Origin: WTXA01 sp964415195
Lineage (GTDB): Bacteria; Bacillota; TC1
Assembly (NCBI GenBank): GCA_964415195.1
Contig: CAYPYD010000002.1
Location: forward strand, 219,910 to 283,909
Reading direction: 5' to 3'
Length of the DNA: 64,000 nt
A program made the translations under genes and the position numbers. Under the pieces are notes generated by a model. It did no database searches and was not told where the DNA came from. It saw nothing but the letters and a program-made list of their open reading frames with translations. Positions within the stretch are counted from its first letter, which is position 1; every line of letters begins with the position of its first letter. Of this stretch, positions 9,103 through 17,468 are shown piece after piece.

Positions 9103-9765
9103 ATGAATATAACAGATAGAATTTTCATGAGTGATTTTGTGACCTTCCCTAGAGTTCTTTTTACAAGTTTAAAGGATTATGGTTTATCCATATCAGAAAG
9201 TTTTGTATTATTACAACTTTGGCATTTAATCTATCATGAGAAAAGATTAATAAGCGATGAGGATTTAGTCGAAGCACTTTCTTCTGATGAACATGAGATA
9301 TTAGAAATTTTAGCAGGATTGATAACTAAGAATTGTATTGGTTATAGCGAAAAAAATGGCAAAATGACATATAACCTAGAACCCTTGATTAATTCAATCT
9401 TTAATGATGAAAGTAGTGTTAAATTAATTCCGGTTGGAAAAGGTAAAGTTTTTGCTAGTTTTGAATCTGAATTTAAAAGACCGTTATCACCAATAGAGAT
9501 AGATTTAATAGATGAATGGCTTGAGATAAAAGAATATCCTGAAGACATGATATTTGAAGTCTTGAAAGTAGCAGTCTCAAATGCTAAGTTAAGTTTTAAA
9601 TATATAGATCATATTCTTATTGATTGGGCTAAAAAGGGTGTTAAAACTCAAAAAGAAAACCAAGTATTTGAGGGTAACAAGAAAACTACTAAAGCTAAAG
9701 CTGGTATCAAGGAAATAAAAACAACTACCAAAAAAAGTAAATACGATGATATTTATAGAAATTAG
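9103..9765 (+). CDS. dnaD: DnaD-family replication initiation protein
   Basis: DnaD-type protein of 220 residues, which remodels origin DNA and helps load the replicative helicase in Gram-positive bacteria. The N-terminal part is a winged-helix-like DnaD_N region (FPRVLFTSLKDYGLSISESFVLLQLWHL split over the first 50 residues). Residues about 127-180 form the DnaD/DnaB C-terminal domain with IDEWLEIKEYPEDMI and the hallmark YIDHILIDWAKKGVKT. The tail is Lys/Thr-rich. ATG 9103 is chosen because AGGGGA lies 6 bases before it; GTG 9088 would place that site inside the gene. It is directly upstream of a DnaC/DnaI-type helicase loader. Confidence 0.88.
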   Translation: MNITDRIFMSDFVTFPRVLFTSLKDYGLSISESFVLLQLWHLIYHEKRLISDEDLVEALSSDEHEILEILAGLITKNCIGYSEKNGKMTYNLEPLINSIFNDESSVKLIPVGKGKVFASFESEFKRPLSPIEIDLIDEWLEIKEYPEDMIFEVLKVAVSNAKLSFKYIDHILIDWAKKGVKTQKENQVFEGNKKTTKAKAGIKEIKTTTKKSKYDDIYRN

Positions 9766-9779
9766 TTAAGGATTTGATT

Positions 9780-10535
9780 ATGAAAGATACAATAGATGGT
9801 TTTCTTAAAAATTTAAAAATAGAAGATACTCAAAAGTATAAATGTGATATTTGCAAGGACACTGGGTACGTAGTTATTGAACAAATAGCTTATCCTTGTC
9901 AGTGTGTAAAGTCTCACAATAAACTTCCTGAAAAACTAAGTAATATTTTGCTTGAGAATTTCAATTTGGAATACTATCCTCGAAAGGCGATTAATCCTGA
10001 AAAGAGTAAAGATACATACTATGATAAAGCCTTGAGATTATTTTCTGATGTTAAGAATTTTGTTGATGAGTTGAAAACTGGGGACAAGTATGTAAAAGGC
10101 TTATTTATAACTGGTCCAATAGGTTCTGGCAAGACACATCTTGTTTCAGCTATATATAATGAATTAAAAAAATCCAGAGTAGATATTGAGTTTTTTGTTG
10201 TTCCAGATTTACTAGAACAAGGTAAAGCAGACATGTTCAATGATAATGGTAGTAGAGATGTTTTTGCTAAGGCTAAGAAGGCCAAGGTACTAATATTAGA
10301 TGATCTAGGAGCACATAATTACACTCCTTGGATTATTAATCAGTTGTATTCATTAATTAATTATAGATTGAATAATATGCTGACCACAATTATTACAACT
10401 AATTTAAGATTAGAAGATATAGATGTTCGTCTGGATGAAAGAATAGCATCTAGAATTCTAGAACTATGTAGTATCTATAATTTAAATGTTGATGTGGATA
10501 TTAGGTACAAGAAAAATACAGGAATAAGGCAATAA
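9780..10535 (+). CDS. dnaC: DnaC/DnaI-type helicase loader ATPase
   Basis: AAA+ ATPase of 251 residues expected to load DnaB helicase at origins. The N-terminal Cys cluster CDICKDTGYVV...YPCQC (about residues 22-42) resembles the zinc finger of Bacillus DnaI. Walker A GPIGSGKTH and Walker B VLILDDLG follow, then TIITTNL (sensor 1) and DERIASRI. ATG 9780 lies 7 bases after AAGGA; TTG 9774 is too close. Pairing with dnaD is the standard Clostridia arrangement. DnaC versus DnaI naming is a convention; the function assignment is by family. Confidence 0.88.
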   Translation: MKDTIDGFLKNLKIEDTQKYKCDICKDTGYVVIEQIAYPCQCVKSHNKLPEKLSNILLENFNLEYYPRKAINPEKSKDTYYDKALRLFSDVKNFVDELKTGDKYVKGLFITGPIGSGKTHLVSAIYNELKKSRVDIEFFVVPDLLEQGKADMFNDNGSRDVFAKAKKAKVLILDDLGAHNYTPWIINQLYSLINYRLNNMLTTIITTNLRLEDIDVRLDERIASRILELCSIYNLNVDVDIRYKKNTGIRQ

Positions 10536-10543
10536 AACTCAGT

Positions 10544-10572
10544 TTGACAAAATTATTTTTTAATTGTATAAT
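10544..10572 (+). promoter_or_regulatory. Promoter of the lysine riboswitch/dap operon
   Basis: Perfect TTGACA (10544-10549), 17-bp spacer, perfect TATAAT (10567-10572). Lies 8 bases after the dnaC-like stop and just upstream of the lysine riboswitch. Confidence 0.85.
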
Positions 10573-10592
10573 GTGAGGGAAAAGTTAATATT

Positions 10593-10766
10593 GAGCTTCA
10601 TCAAAGTTAGAGGAGCGGATGACAAGAGTAGTGTTCAGAGCCGGAAGCTATGAAGAACATAAAAGGGGATTCTGCCGAAGTTAAAACATTCCAAAGGTTT
10701 TAACTGGGTATTGATTTAAGAGATTAATAACTGTCACATTAATGTGGGGTGCTAAAGGATGAGCAT
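10593..10766 (+). promoter_or_regulatory. Lysine riboswitch (L box)
   Basis: Conserved L-box core elements occur in order: GAGGAGCGGAT, AAGAGTAG, GGGGATTCTGCCGAAG, CTGGGTATTG, AACTGTCA and GTGGGGTGCTAA. P1 can be drawn between GCTTCATC (10595-10602) and GATGAGC (10758-10764). It precedes dapB-asd-dapA, the expected regulon. The 3' P1 strand overlaps a sequence that can pair with the following terminator, so lysine binding should favour termination. Confidence 0.92.
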
Positions 10767-10780
10767 TTTAATTAGGATTT

Positions 10781-10817
10781 ATAGTCATAAGCAAAATGCT
10801 TATGACTATTTTATTTT
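10781..10817 (+). terminator. Lysine-responsive attenuator
   Basis: Perfect 13-bp stem (10781-10793 with 10797-10809), loop AAA, followed by a T-rich tract. The competing antiterminator is GAGCATTTT (10761-10769) pairing with AAAATGCTT (10793-10801). The first strand is also part of riboswitch P1, so the two states are mutually exclusive. Confidence 0.88.
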
Positions 10818-10831
10818 AAGGAGTGTATAAA

Positions 10832-11626
10832 ATGAGTGATTTAAGGGTATGTGTCAGCGGTGCCTGTGGAAAAATGGGTAGCGAAGTTGTAAGGGCTATT
10901 GCAAAAAGCGAAGGTGTAATCTTACAAGCTGCAGTTGATTTTTCAAATGTAGGAATGAATATTGGTGAAATTGCTGGAACCAAGGATAATATCAAGATAC
11001 AAGGAAACTTGAAAGAAGCTTTAGAGAGTGGAAAAATTGATGTTGTTGTTGATTTTACAAATCACAAAGTTATATATGAAAATGCCAAAACAGTATTAGA
11101 AATGGGTGTTCCGATTGTTATTGGAACAACCGGATTCACTGCAGAACAAGTTGAAGAGATGAAAGCTCTATGTGAGAAAAAGCAAATTGGGGCTCTATGG
11201 GCGACTAATTTTGCAATTGGAGCTATCTTGATGATGGAATTCGCTGGGAAAGCTGCAAAATATTTCAATAATGTAGAAATTATAGAATATCATCATGACA
11301 ACAAGCTTGATGCACCAAGTGGAACTTCACTTACTACTGCTGGAATAATAAAAGAAATCAGGAAAAGTCATAAACAAGGCCATCCTGATGAAAAAGAACT
11401 TATTCAAGGAGCTAGAGGAGCAGATTATGATGGTTTTAAGATTCATAGTGTTAGATTACCGGGATTCATAGCTCATCAAGAAGTTATCTTTGGTGATTTG
11501 GGACAGATTTTAACAATCAGACATGATTCCATGAACCGTGAATCTTTTATGCCAGGGGTAATTCTTGGTTGCAAGGAAATTGTTAAGAAAAAAGCCTTCA
11601 TTGAGGGTTTAGATAAACTATTATAG
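10832..11626 (+). CDS. dapB: 4-hydroxy-tetrahydrodipicolinate reductase
   Basis: Reduces the DapA product with NAD(P)H in lysine/diaminopimelate synthesis. The nucleotide-binding SGACGKMGSEV is at the N-terminus; IGTTGFT, the catalytic EYHHDNKLDAPSGTS and the C-terminal RHDSMNRESFMPG are typical. 264 residues, normal length. ATG 10832 lies 8 bases after GGAG (10820-10823). First gene of the riboswitch-controlled dapB-asd-dapA operon; asd starts 11 bases downstream. Confidence 0.96.
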   Translation: MSDLRVCVSGACGKMGSEVVRAIAKSEGVILQAAVDFSNVGMNIGEIAGTKDNIKIQGNLKEALESGKIDVVVDFTNHKVIYENAKTVLEMGVPIVIGTTGFTAEQVEEMKALCEKKQIGALWATNFAIGAILMMEFAGKAAKYFNNVEIIEYHHDNKLDAPSGTSLTTAGIIKEIRKSHKQGHPDEKELIQGARGADYDGFKIHSVRLPGFIAHQEVIFGDLGQILTIRHDSMNRESFMPGVILGCKEIVKKKAFIEGLDKLL

Positions 11627-11637
11627 GAGGAATAAAA

Positions 11638-12654
11638 ATGAAATTATATAATATTGCAGTTGTAGGTACTGGAGCTGTAGGTTCTACTATCCTTCAGGTT
11701 TTAGATGAAAGAAATTTTCCGGTTGGAGATTTAAAACTATTAGCTACTAAAAATAGTGCTGGCAAGAAATTGTCTTTTAAAGGAAAAGAATATACTATTG
11801 AAGAAACAACAAAAGAATCGTTTAAAGGTGTTGACATAGCCTTATTTGCAGGTGGTAAGGCCAGTGAGCTATATGCTCAAGCCGCAGCTGATATGGGGGC
11901 TATAGTTATAGATAATAGCAGTTTCTATAGAATGAATGACGAAGTACCATTAATTGTACCAGAAGTTAATCCTGAAGCTGTTAAGAATCATAAAGGAATA
12001 ATTGCAAATCCTAACTGTTCAACTATACAAATGTGTGTTGCTTTAAAACCAATTAATGATTATTCAAGAATAAAAAGAGTAGTGGTTTCAACTTACCAAG
12101 CAGTAAGTGGTGCAGGTCAAGAAGCTATGGATGAGCTTGTAAATCAAACTAATGAAGTATTAGCTGGAAAAGAAGCAACTGTTAAAGTATTCCAACATCA
12201 GATTGCAATGAATTTAATACCTCATATTGATGTTTTCAAGGAAAACTTCTATACTAAGGAAGAAATGAAGATGACTTTAGAGACACAAAAGATTTTTAAT
12301 GATTATGAAATGAGAATCAGTGCGACTGCAGTTCGTGTTCCTATATTAAGAAGCCACTCTGAAGCAATAACTGTTGAAACAGATGAAAAAATAACAAGAG
12401 ATAAGGCTTTAGAATTGTTTGGATCATGTGATGGTATAATCCTTCAAGATGATATTGCCAACAATGTTTATCCAATGCCTTTCTTCACTTCTGATACTGA
12501 TGAAGTATATGTAGGAAGAGTAAGAGAAGACATTGCTTTTGACAAGGCATTAAGCTTTTTCGTAGTTGCTGATCAGCTTAGAAAAGGTGCTGCTACAAAT
12601 GCTATCCAAATAGCAGAATTATTGGTCAGAGAAAATATGGTAGGTGAAAAATAA
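11638..12654 (+). CDS. asd: Aspartate-semialdehyde dehydrogenase
   Basis: Converts aspartyl phosphate to aspartate semialdehyde, the branch point to lysine, threonine and methionine. N-terminal NAD(P)-binding VGTGAVGSTIL, the nucleophile Cys127 in ANPNCSTIQM, and the acid/base His in LRSHSEAITVE are present. 338 residues, as in the Gram-positive group. RBS GGAGGAA is 5 bases before the ATG. The stop overlaps the dapA start by one base (TAATG), suggesting coupling. Confidence 0.96.
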   Translation: MKLYNIAVVGTGAVGSTILQVLDERNFPVGDLKLLATKNSAGKKLSFKGKEYTIEETTKESFKGVDIALFAGGKASELYAQAAADMGAIVIDNSSFYRMNDEVPLIVPEVNPEAVKNHKGIIANPNCSTIQMCVALKPINDYSRIKRVVVSTYQAVSGAGQEAMDELVNQTNEVLAGKEATVKVFQHQIAMNLIPHIDVFKENFYTKEEMKMTLETQKIFNDYEMRISATAVRVPILRSHSEAITVETDEKITRDKALELFGSCDGIILQDDIANNVYPMPFFTSDTDEVYVGRVREDIAFDKALSFFVVADQLRKGAATNAIQIAELLVRENMVGEK

Positions 12655-13520
12655 TGTTTGGTAGAGTAATGACCGCAATGGTCACACCATTTAAAAATAG
12701 TGAAGTTAATTATGAAGAAGCCGTTAAAATAGCAAAATACTTAGTTGAAAATGGCTCGGATTCCATTTTAGTTTGTGGTAGTACTGGAGAAAGTGCTACT
12801 ATGACCAAAGCAGAAAAATTAAAATTGATCAGTACTATTAGGAATGCAGTGGATGTACCAATTTTAGCAGGGACTGGTTCTAATAATACAGCCGATTCAG
12901 TAGAATTCACAAAAGAGGTGGACAAACTGGGTGTAGATGGTTTTCTAGTTGTTACACCATATTATAACAAACCTAATCAAGAAGGAATATTTCAACATTT
13001 CAAAATGGTGGCTGAAGCTACTGATAAACCAATAATGCTATATAATATTCCTGGAAGATGTGTAAAGGAAATTGAAGTAGATACAATTGCTAGGTTATCA
13101 CAAATATCTAATATTCGCTTTTTAAAAGCAGCTTGTGGTAATTTGATGAATATTAGCATGACTCAAAACAAAACAGATGACGATTTTATAATTTATAGTG
13201 GAGATGATGGCTTGACTTTACCTATGTTAACACTTGGTGCCAAAGGTGTAGTTAGTGTTGCTTCTTCAATTATAGGTAAAGAAATCAATCAAATGATTGC
13301 TGAGTTCGAAGTTGGTAATATTAAAGAAGCTAAAGAATTGCATTTAGGGTATTTTGATGTATTTAGAGATTTATTTTGCGATACAAACCCAGTGCCAATC
13401 AAGTATGCCTTGTCTAAAATGGGGTTTGACACAGAAGAGGTTAGATTACCAATGGTAGAGCTTGATGATAAATACAAAAAGATTATCGATGATATGATGG
13501 AAAGACATAATTTAATATAA
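12654..13520 (+). CDS. dapA: 4-hydroxy-tetrahydrodipicolinate synthase
   Basis: Class I aldolase condensing aspartate semialdehyde with pyruvate. 288 residues. The Schiff-base lysine is K158 in RFLKAACGN, with Tyr130 in MLYNIPGR, the Thr pair in CGSTGES and TPYYNKPNQEG. The lysine context KAACG differs from the more common KEASG/KEATG, but all catalytic positions are kept. Last gene of the operon, followed after 45 bases by a strong terminator. No aspartokinase, dapH or lysA is in the window. Confidence 0.95.
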   Translation: MFGRVMTAMVTPFKNSEVNYEEAVKIAKYLVENGSDSILVCGSTGESATMTKAEKLKLISTIRNAVDVPILAGTGSNNTADSVEFTKEVDKLGVDGFLVVTPYYNKPNQEGIFQHFKMVAEATDKPIMLYNIPGRCVKEIEVDTIARLSQISNIRFLKAACGNLMNISMTQNKTDDDFIIYSGDDGLTLPMLTLGAKGVVSVASSIIGKEINQMIAEFEVGNIKEAKELHLGYFDVFRDLFCDTNPVPIKYALSKMGFDTEEVRLPMVELDDKYKKIIDDMMERHNLI

Positions 13521-13565
13521 CTGACAACGATGATTTATTTTAAGAAAAATTAATAGTATTATCAT

Positions 13566-13602
13566 AAAAAAAGCGTAGAGAATTAATTCTCTACGCTTTT
13601 TT
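13566..13602. terminator. Terminator after dapA
   Basis: Perfect palindrome AGCGTAGAGAATT/AATTCTCTACGCT flanked by A6 on the left and T6 on the right, so it could stop transcription on either strand. It separates the dap operon from the c-di-GMP gene. Confidence 0.9.
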
Positions 13603-13733
13603 GTTTGCATCTTAATATAGTCGAATGAAAAGTAATATTTAATAATTAATATGAAGTTAACACAAATATTACATCGATTTGATTTATAAGCTGTTAATAT
13701 ATACTATAATTCTTAGTAACAGGGGTGATATGC

Positions 13734-15494
13734 TTGGATGATATTGAGATGATTAGAGAAAATTACCTTAAAGAGCAATTTTTCGAGGTGCTAAGAAATA
13801 AAAAAATTAAAACAGTTTTTCAGCCTATTGTTTCGCTTAGGGATTGTTCTGTTTATGGATATGAAGCACTAAGCAGAGGTCCACAAAATCATGAAATGGA
13901 AAATCCCAATATACTTTTTGAATATGCTGAGAAGTATAGTAAACTATGGGAGTTGGAATTTTTATGCCGAACGACTGCACTTGAGTCAGTATACGATTTA
14001 CAAACAGATTTAAAATTATTTTTAAATGTAAATCCTAACATTATGCATGATATAAAGTTTAAGCAAGGCTTTACTTTGGACTACCTTGATAAGTTTTGTA
14101 TTGACCCTAAAAGAATAGTATTTGAAATAACTGAAAGAGAAGCAATTAATAATATTTCAGATTTCATTAAAACTGTAGAGAACTATAAGGCACAAAATTT
14201 CAAAATAGCTATTGATGATGCTGGTGCAGGATATTCTGGTCTAAACTTAATTTCAGATATTAGACCTCATTTTATTAAGATAGACATGTACTTAATTAGA
14301 GGAATTGATAAAGACATTACCAAGCAGTCAATAATTAAAAGTATGTATGAATTTGCTTCTTTAACTAATACACAACTAATAGCAGAAGGTATAGAAACAG
14401 AAGATGAACTCAAAAAATTAATTGAGGTTGGAGTTCATTTTGGACAAGGATACTATATCCAAAAACCTAAAGCTTCAATTAGCCCTATTAATCCTAAAGT
14501 TATCAAAATAATAAATGATGAAAATATTAAGAAAAATAATTTTTTCAGGAATGGAGTTTCTGATTTATATATAAGTAATATTTGTATTCCTTTAAGAACT
14601 ATTAATTCTAATATATTAGTTTCTCAAGTTGAAGCGATGATGACAAGTGATGAATCAATAACAGGATTTTGTATAACTGTGGAAGATGTTCCTATAGGTG
14701 TAATAACGAGAAATGTTCTATACAAATATATTAGTGGTTTATATGGCTATAATCTGTATTCAAAGAAACCGATTAGTAGCATTATGAGCAAGGATTTCTT
14801 AAGTTTTGATCATATGACTACTATCGATAAGGTTGCCAAAATAGCTATGCAAAGAAATTTTGATAAGATCTATGATTTCATTACGATAAGTAAGGATGAT
14901 AAATATCTTGGAATTGTAACAGTAAAAGAAATGCTGGAGGCTCTAATTAAAATTGAAGTGCTTAACGCAAAACATCTTAATCCTTTATCAGAATTACCTG
15001 GTAACTTGTTGATAGAAAGAGAATTAGAAGTATCAATTAAATCTGGTAAATATCATAATATAATATATTTTGATATTGATAATTTTAAGGCATATAATGA
15101 TTTATATGGATTTGAAAATGGTGATATGGTTTTAAAAGGTTTAACTAAATTACTGAAAGAATTCTTTTCTCAAGAAGGTTTTATAGGACATATTGGAGGA
15201 GACGATTTCATAGTTATTACAAATTTAGCTAAAGTTGATAAACTATGTTCGAATATAATTAAGATGTTTGATGAATTGATAATAAGTTTTTATAATCAAA
15301 ATGATATCAAAAATGGCTATATAGTAACTAATAATAGATATGGAGTTGAAGAAAGTTTTCCATTGATGACAATAAGTATTGCTGTGGTTTCTAGTGGAAA
15401 TCATAATAATATATATGAATTAGCTGAAAGTGCAAGTAAAATTAAAAAAATATGCAAAGAAATACCAGGCAGCAATTATATTATTAGCAGATAA
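13734..15494 (+). CDS. EAL-CBS-GGDEF cyclic-di-GMP protein
   Basis: Three-domain signalling protein of about 586 residues. The EAL phosphodiesterase domain (about 10-245) has EAL at 44-46, FLNVNP, FEITERE, IDDAGAGYSGL, FIKIDM, AEGIETED and GQGYYIQKP, so its metal and catalytic residues look intact. A pair of CBS motifs follows (about 280-400). The C-terminal diguanylate cyclase fold (about 425-585) has FDIDNFKAYND and GGDDF at 488-492 instead of GG[DE]EF, and no RxxD inhibitory site just before it. No membrane segment, so probably cytosolic. I prefer TTG 13734, 6 bases after AGGGGTG; GTG 13725 overlaps that site. It stands alone between two terminators. Confidence 0.9.
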   Translation: MDDIEMIRENYLKEQFFEVLRNKKIKTVFQPIVSLRDCSVYGYEALSRGPQNHEMENPNILFEYAEKYSKLWELEFLCRTTALESVYDLQTDLKLFLNVNPNIMHDIKFKQGFTLDYLDKFCIDPKRIVFEITEREAINNISDFIKTVENYKAQNFKIAIDDAGAGYSGLNLISDIRPHFIKIDMYLIRGIDKDITKQSIIKSMYEFASLTNTQLIAEGIETEDELKKLIEVGVHFGQGYYIQKPKASISPINPKVIKIINDENIKKNNFFRNGVSDLYISNICIPLRTINSNILVSQVEAMMTSDESITGFCITVEDVPIGVITRNVLYKYISGLYGYNLYSKKPISSIMSKDFLSFDHMTTIDKVAKIAMQRNFDKIYDFITISKDDKYLGIVTVKEMLEALIKIEVLNAKHLNPLSELPGNLLIERELEVSIKSGKYHNIIYFDIDNFKAYNDLYGFENGDMVLKGLTKLLKEFFSQEGFIGHIGGDDFIVITNLAKVDKLCSNIIKMFDELIISFYNQNDIKNGYIVTNNRYGVEESFPLMTISIAVVSSGNHNNIYELAESASKIKKICKEIPGSNYIISR

Positions 15495-15510
15495 AATTTT
15501 AAAGTATTTT

Positions 15511-15542
15511 AGGCTCTGAAACTTATACTTCAGAGCCTTTTT
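15511..15542 (+). terminator. Terminator after the EAL-GGDEF gene
   Basis: Ten-bp perfect stem AGGCTCTGAA/TTCAGAGCCT with an 8-base loop and T5. Confidence 0.88.
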
Positions 15543-15617
15543 GATTATTAATAAACAAAAAAATAAATATACGAATTTAAAAAAAATTTAGTTTTCTCTA
15601 TAAATAACCACTTTTAC

Positions 15618-15646
15618 TTGCGACTAGTTTAAAATTAGATTAAAAT
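15618..15646 (+). promoter_or_regulatory. Possible pstS promoter
   Basis: TTGCGA (15618-15623), 17-bp spacer, TAAAAT (15641-15646). TT dinucleotides at 15618, 15629 and 15640 also follow an 11-bp period, but the hexamers match PhoP boxes poorly. An inverted repeat ATTGATT/AATCAAT (15668-15674, 15686-15692) lies in the resulting leader. Tentative. Confidence 0.4.
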
Positions 15647-15713
15647 AAATAAGAGTAAAACCAATACATTGATTGTTAATTTTGAAATCAATTTATAAAT
15701 AAGGGAGAAATTT

Positions 15714-16541
15714 ATGAAAAAAATATTCATTTTTATCATATTATTAATATGTTCATTGTTTTTTGTAGGGTGCGGAGGTCAATCAAGCGGAGAATTAAGT
15801 ATTAGTGTAGTGGGATCAACTTCAGTTGCTCCACTAGCAGAATATGAAGCAGAGAATTTCCTAAGAGTAAACAAAGAAATTGAGATAGCAGTTCAAAGTG
15901 TAGGATCATCTGCTGGAATAAAGGCAGCTATGGATGGAACTGCAGATATTGGAATGTCTTCTAGAAATTTAAAGGATGAAGAAAAGGAAGGCTTGAAGGA
16001 ATTTGTAGTAGCATTGGACGGGATTGCTGTTGTTGTGCATCCAACTAACAAAATCAAGGATATTTCAAAGGAACAGTTATTAGCAATATTTCAAGGGAAA
16101 ATCAGGAATTGGAAAGAAATTGGTGGCAAGGATGCTCCAATAGTTGTCATAAGCAGAGAAGAAGGAAGTGGAACAAGAGGCGCTTTCGAAGAAATGACAG
16201 GATTAGAAATAGAAAAAAACGATAAAAAATATACCAACCTTTATAGTAGAGCCATAATTACAGATGGCAATGGTTCTGTAAAACAAAATGTTGCCTTAAA
16301 GGAAAATGGTATAGGCTATATATCGGTAGGCTCTGTAGATGATAGTGTTAAGTCTATAGCAATAGATGGAATTTTACCAACAGATGAAAACATTAAGGAT
16401 GGTGAATATTTAATTTCAAGACCTTTCATTTTATTAACTAAAGGTAACCCAAGTCCTGAAGCACAAATCTTTATAGACTATGTTTTAAGTCCGGAAGGAC
16501 AGCAAATTGTTAAAGAACACTTCTATATTACAGTTAATTAA
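15714..16541 (+). CDS. pstS: Phosphate ABC transporter substrate-binding lipoprotein PstS
   Basis: Captures phosphate outside the membrane for PstCAB. A short hydrophobic signal peptide ends in FVGC with Cys20 as the predicted lipidated residue; F at -3 is a little unusual for a lipobox. Phosphate-site motifs STSVAPLAE, GSSAGIKAAMDGTADIGMSSR (split here as GSSAGIKAA and DIGMSSR) and SREEGSGTRGAF are present. 275 residues. RBS AAGGGAGA is 6 bases before the ATG. First gene of pstSCAB-phoP-phoR-phoU; its stop codon lies inside the first repeat of a PhoP-box-like array. Confidence 0.95.
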   Translation: MKKIFIFIILLICSLFFVGCGGQSSGELSISVVGSTSVAPLAEYEAENFLRVNKEIEIAVQSVGSSAGIKAAMDGTADIGMSSRNLKDEEKEGLKEFVVALDGIAVVVHPTNKIKDISKEQLLAIFQGKIRNWKEIGGKDAPIVVISREEGSGTRGAFEEMTGLEIEKNDKKYTNLYSRAIITDGNGSVKQNVALKENGIGYISVGSVDDSVKSIAIDGILPTDENIKDGEYLISRPFILLTKGNPSPEAQIFIDYVLSPEGQQIVKEHFYITVN

Positions 16542-16576
16542 CATAAACTTAACAATACTTTAATTTAGAATTGATG
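16538..16576 (+). promoter_or_regulatory. PhoP-box-like 11-bp repeat array before pstC
   Basis: Four hexamers begin exactly 11 bp apart: TTAACA (16538), TTAACA (16549), TTAATT (16560) and TTGATG (16571). In Bacillus, PhoP binds repeats of TT[ACT]A[CT]A with 5-bp spacers, the same geometry. Two overlapping TATAAT boxes follow (16581-16586, 16586-16591), which would place the array at about -60 to -20 of a promoter driving pstC onward. The geometry is seen; the factor is inferred. Confidence 0.55.
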
Positions 16577-16604
16577 TTAATATAATATAATTTAAGGAGA
16601 AATC

Positions 16605-17468
16605 ATGAAAAAGAAAACAGATAAAGTAGCTGAATTAGTATTTGTAGCATCTGCAGTAGTTTGTATTTTAGCTCTTTTATTAATAATGATATTTATATTC
16701 TATAAAGGTTCGCCAAGTATTATGAGAACAGGTGTCTTTGACTTCTTGTTTGGACAGGAGTGGCAACCAAGAGCTGAAGTTTTTGGTATTTTACCGATGA
16801 TAACCTCCAGTATCCTAGTTACTATAGGTGCTATTGTTATTGGAGCCCCAGTAGGGGTTTTAACAGCAACTTTTATAGTTTATCTAGCTCCTAGGAAATT
16901 AGGCAATATATTGAAAATCGCAACGGATGTACTAGCGAGTATACCTTCTGTAATATATGGTTTTTTTGGCTTGATGATCATTATTCCATTGATTGACCAG
17001 CTATTTGCAAAGGGTGCTGGTGGCAATAGTATGCTAGCAGCGATAATTATTTTATCTATCATGATACTACCAACTGTTGTCAGTATCTCAGAATCTTCAA
17101 TGAGAGAGGTAGATATTAGCTACAGAGATGCCTCCCTAGCACTAGGGGCAACAAAAATCACTACTATATTTAAAGTTATGATTCCAGCTGCATTTTCCGG
17201 GATTATGTCGGCTGTTATATTAGGAGTTGGTAGAGCACTCGGTGAAGCAATGGCAGTTATCCTAGTTTCTGGAAATGCACCATTTTTACCTAATTCTATA
17301 CTAGCACCAGTTAGGACTATGTCAGCAAATATTGCCTTGGAAATGGGCTATGCCAGTGGTTTTCACCAAGATGCACTTTTTGGAACTGGTGTAATATTAT
17401 TTATATTCATTTTTATTATCAATCTAGTATTTTACTTTGTTAAGAATAAAGGAGGAGTGAAAAATTGA
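16605..17468 (+). CDS. pstC: Phosphate ABC transporter permease PstC
   Basis: Integral membrane subunit of the high-affinity phosphate importer. 287 residues with a first TM at about 12-35 and five further hydrophobic segments. The cytoplasmic EAA-type loop REVDISYRDASLALGATK, which contacts PstB, is followed by GVGRALGEAMAV. RBS AAGGAGA is 5 bases before the ATG. It ends with a 4-base overlap with pstA. A 63-base gap with a PhoP-box-like array separates it from pstS. Confidence 0.95.
   Translation: MKKKTDKVAELVFVASAVVCILALLLIMIFIFYKGSPSIMRTGVFDFLFGQEWQPRAEVFGILPMITSSILVTIGAIVIGAPVGVLTATFIVYLAPRKLGNILKIATDVLASIPSVIYGFFGLMIIIPLIDQLFAKGAGGNSMLAAIIILSIMILPTVVSISESSMREVDISYRDASLALGATKITTIFKVMIPAAFSGIMSAVILGVGRALGEAMAVILVSGNAPFLPNSILAPVRTMSANIALEMGYASGFHQDALFGTGVILFIFIFIINLVFYFVKNKGGVKN

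Noticed and set aside
13603..13733. c-di-GMP riboswitch before the EAL-GGDEF gene
   Set aside because: Neither the class I nor class II core is visible in the A/T-rich upstream region.
15618..15651. PhoP boxes upstream of pstS
   Set aside because: Three TT dinucleotides have an 11-bp period, but the hexamers (TTGCGA, TTAAAA, TTAAAA) match the box poorly and two of them coincide with the -35 and -10. Kept only as a promoter remark.
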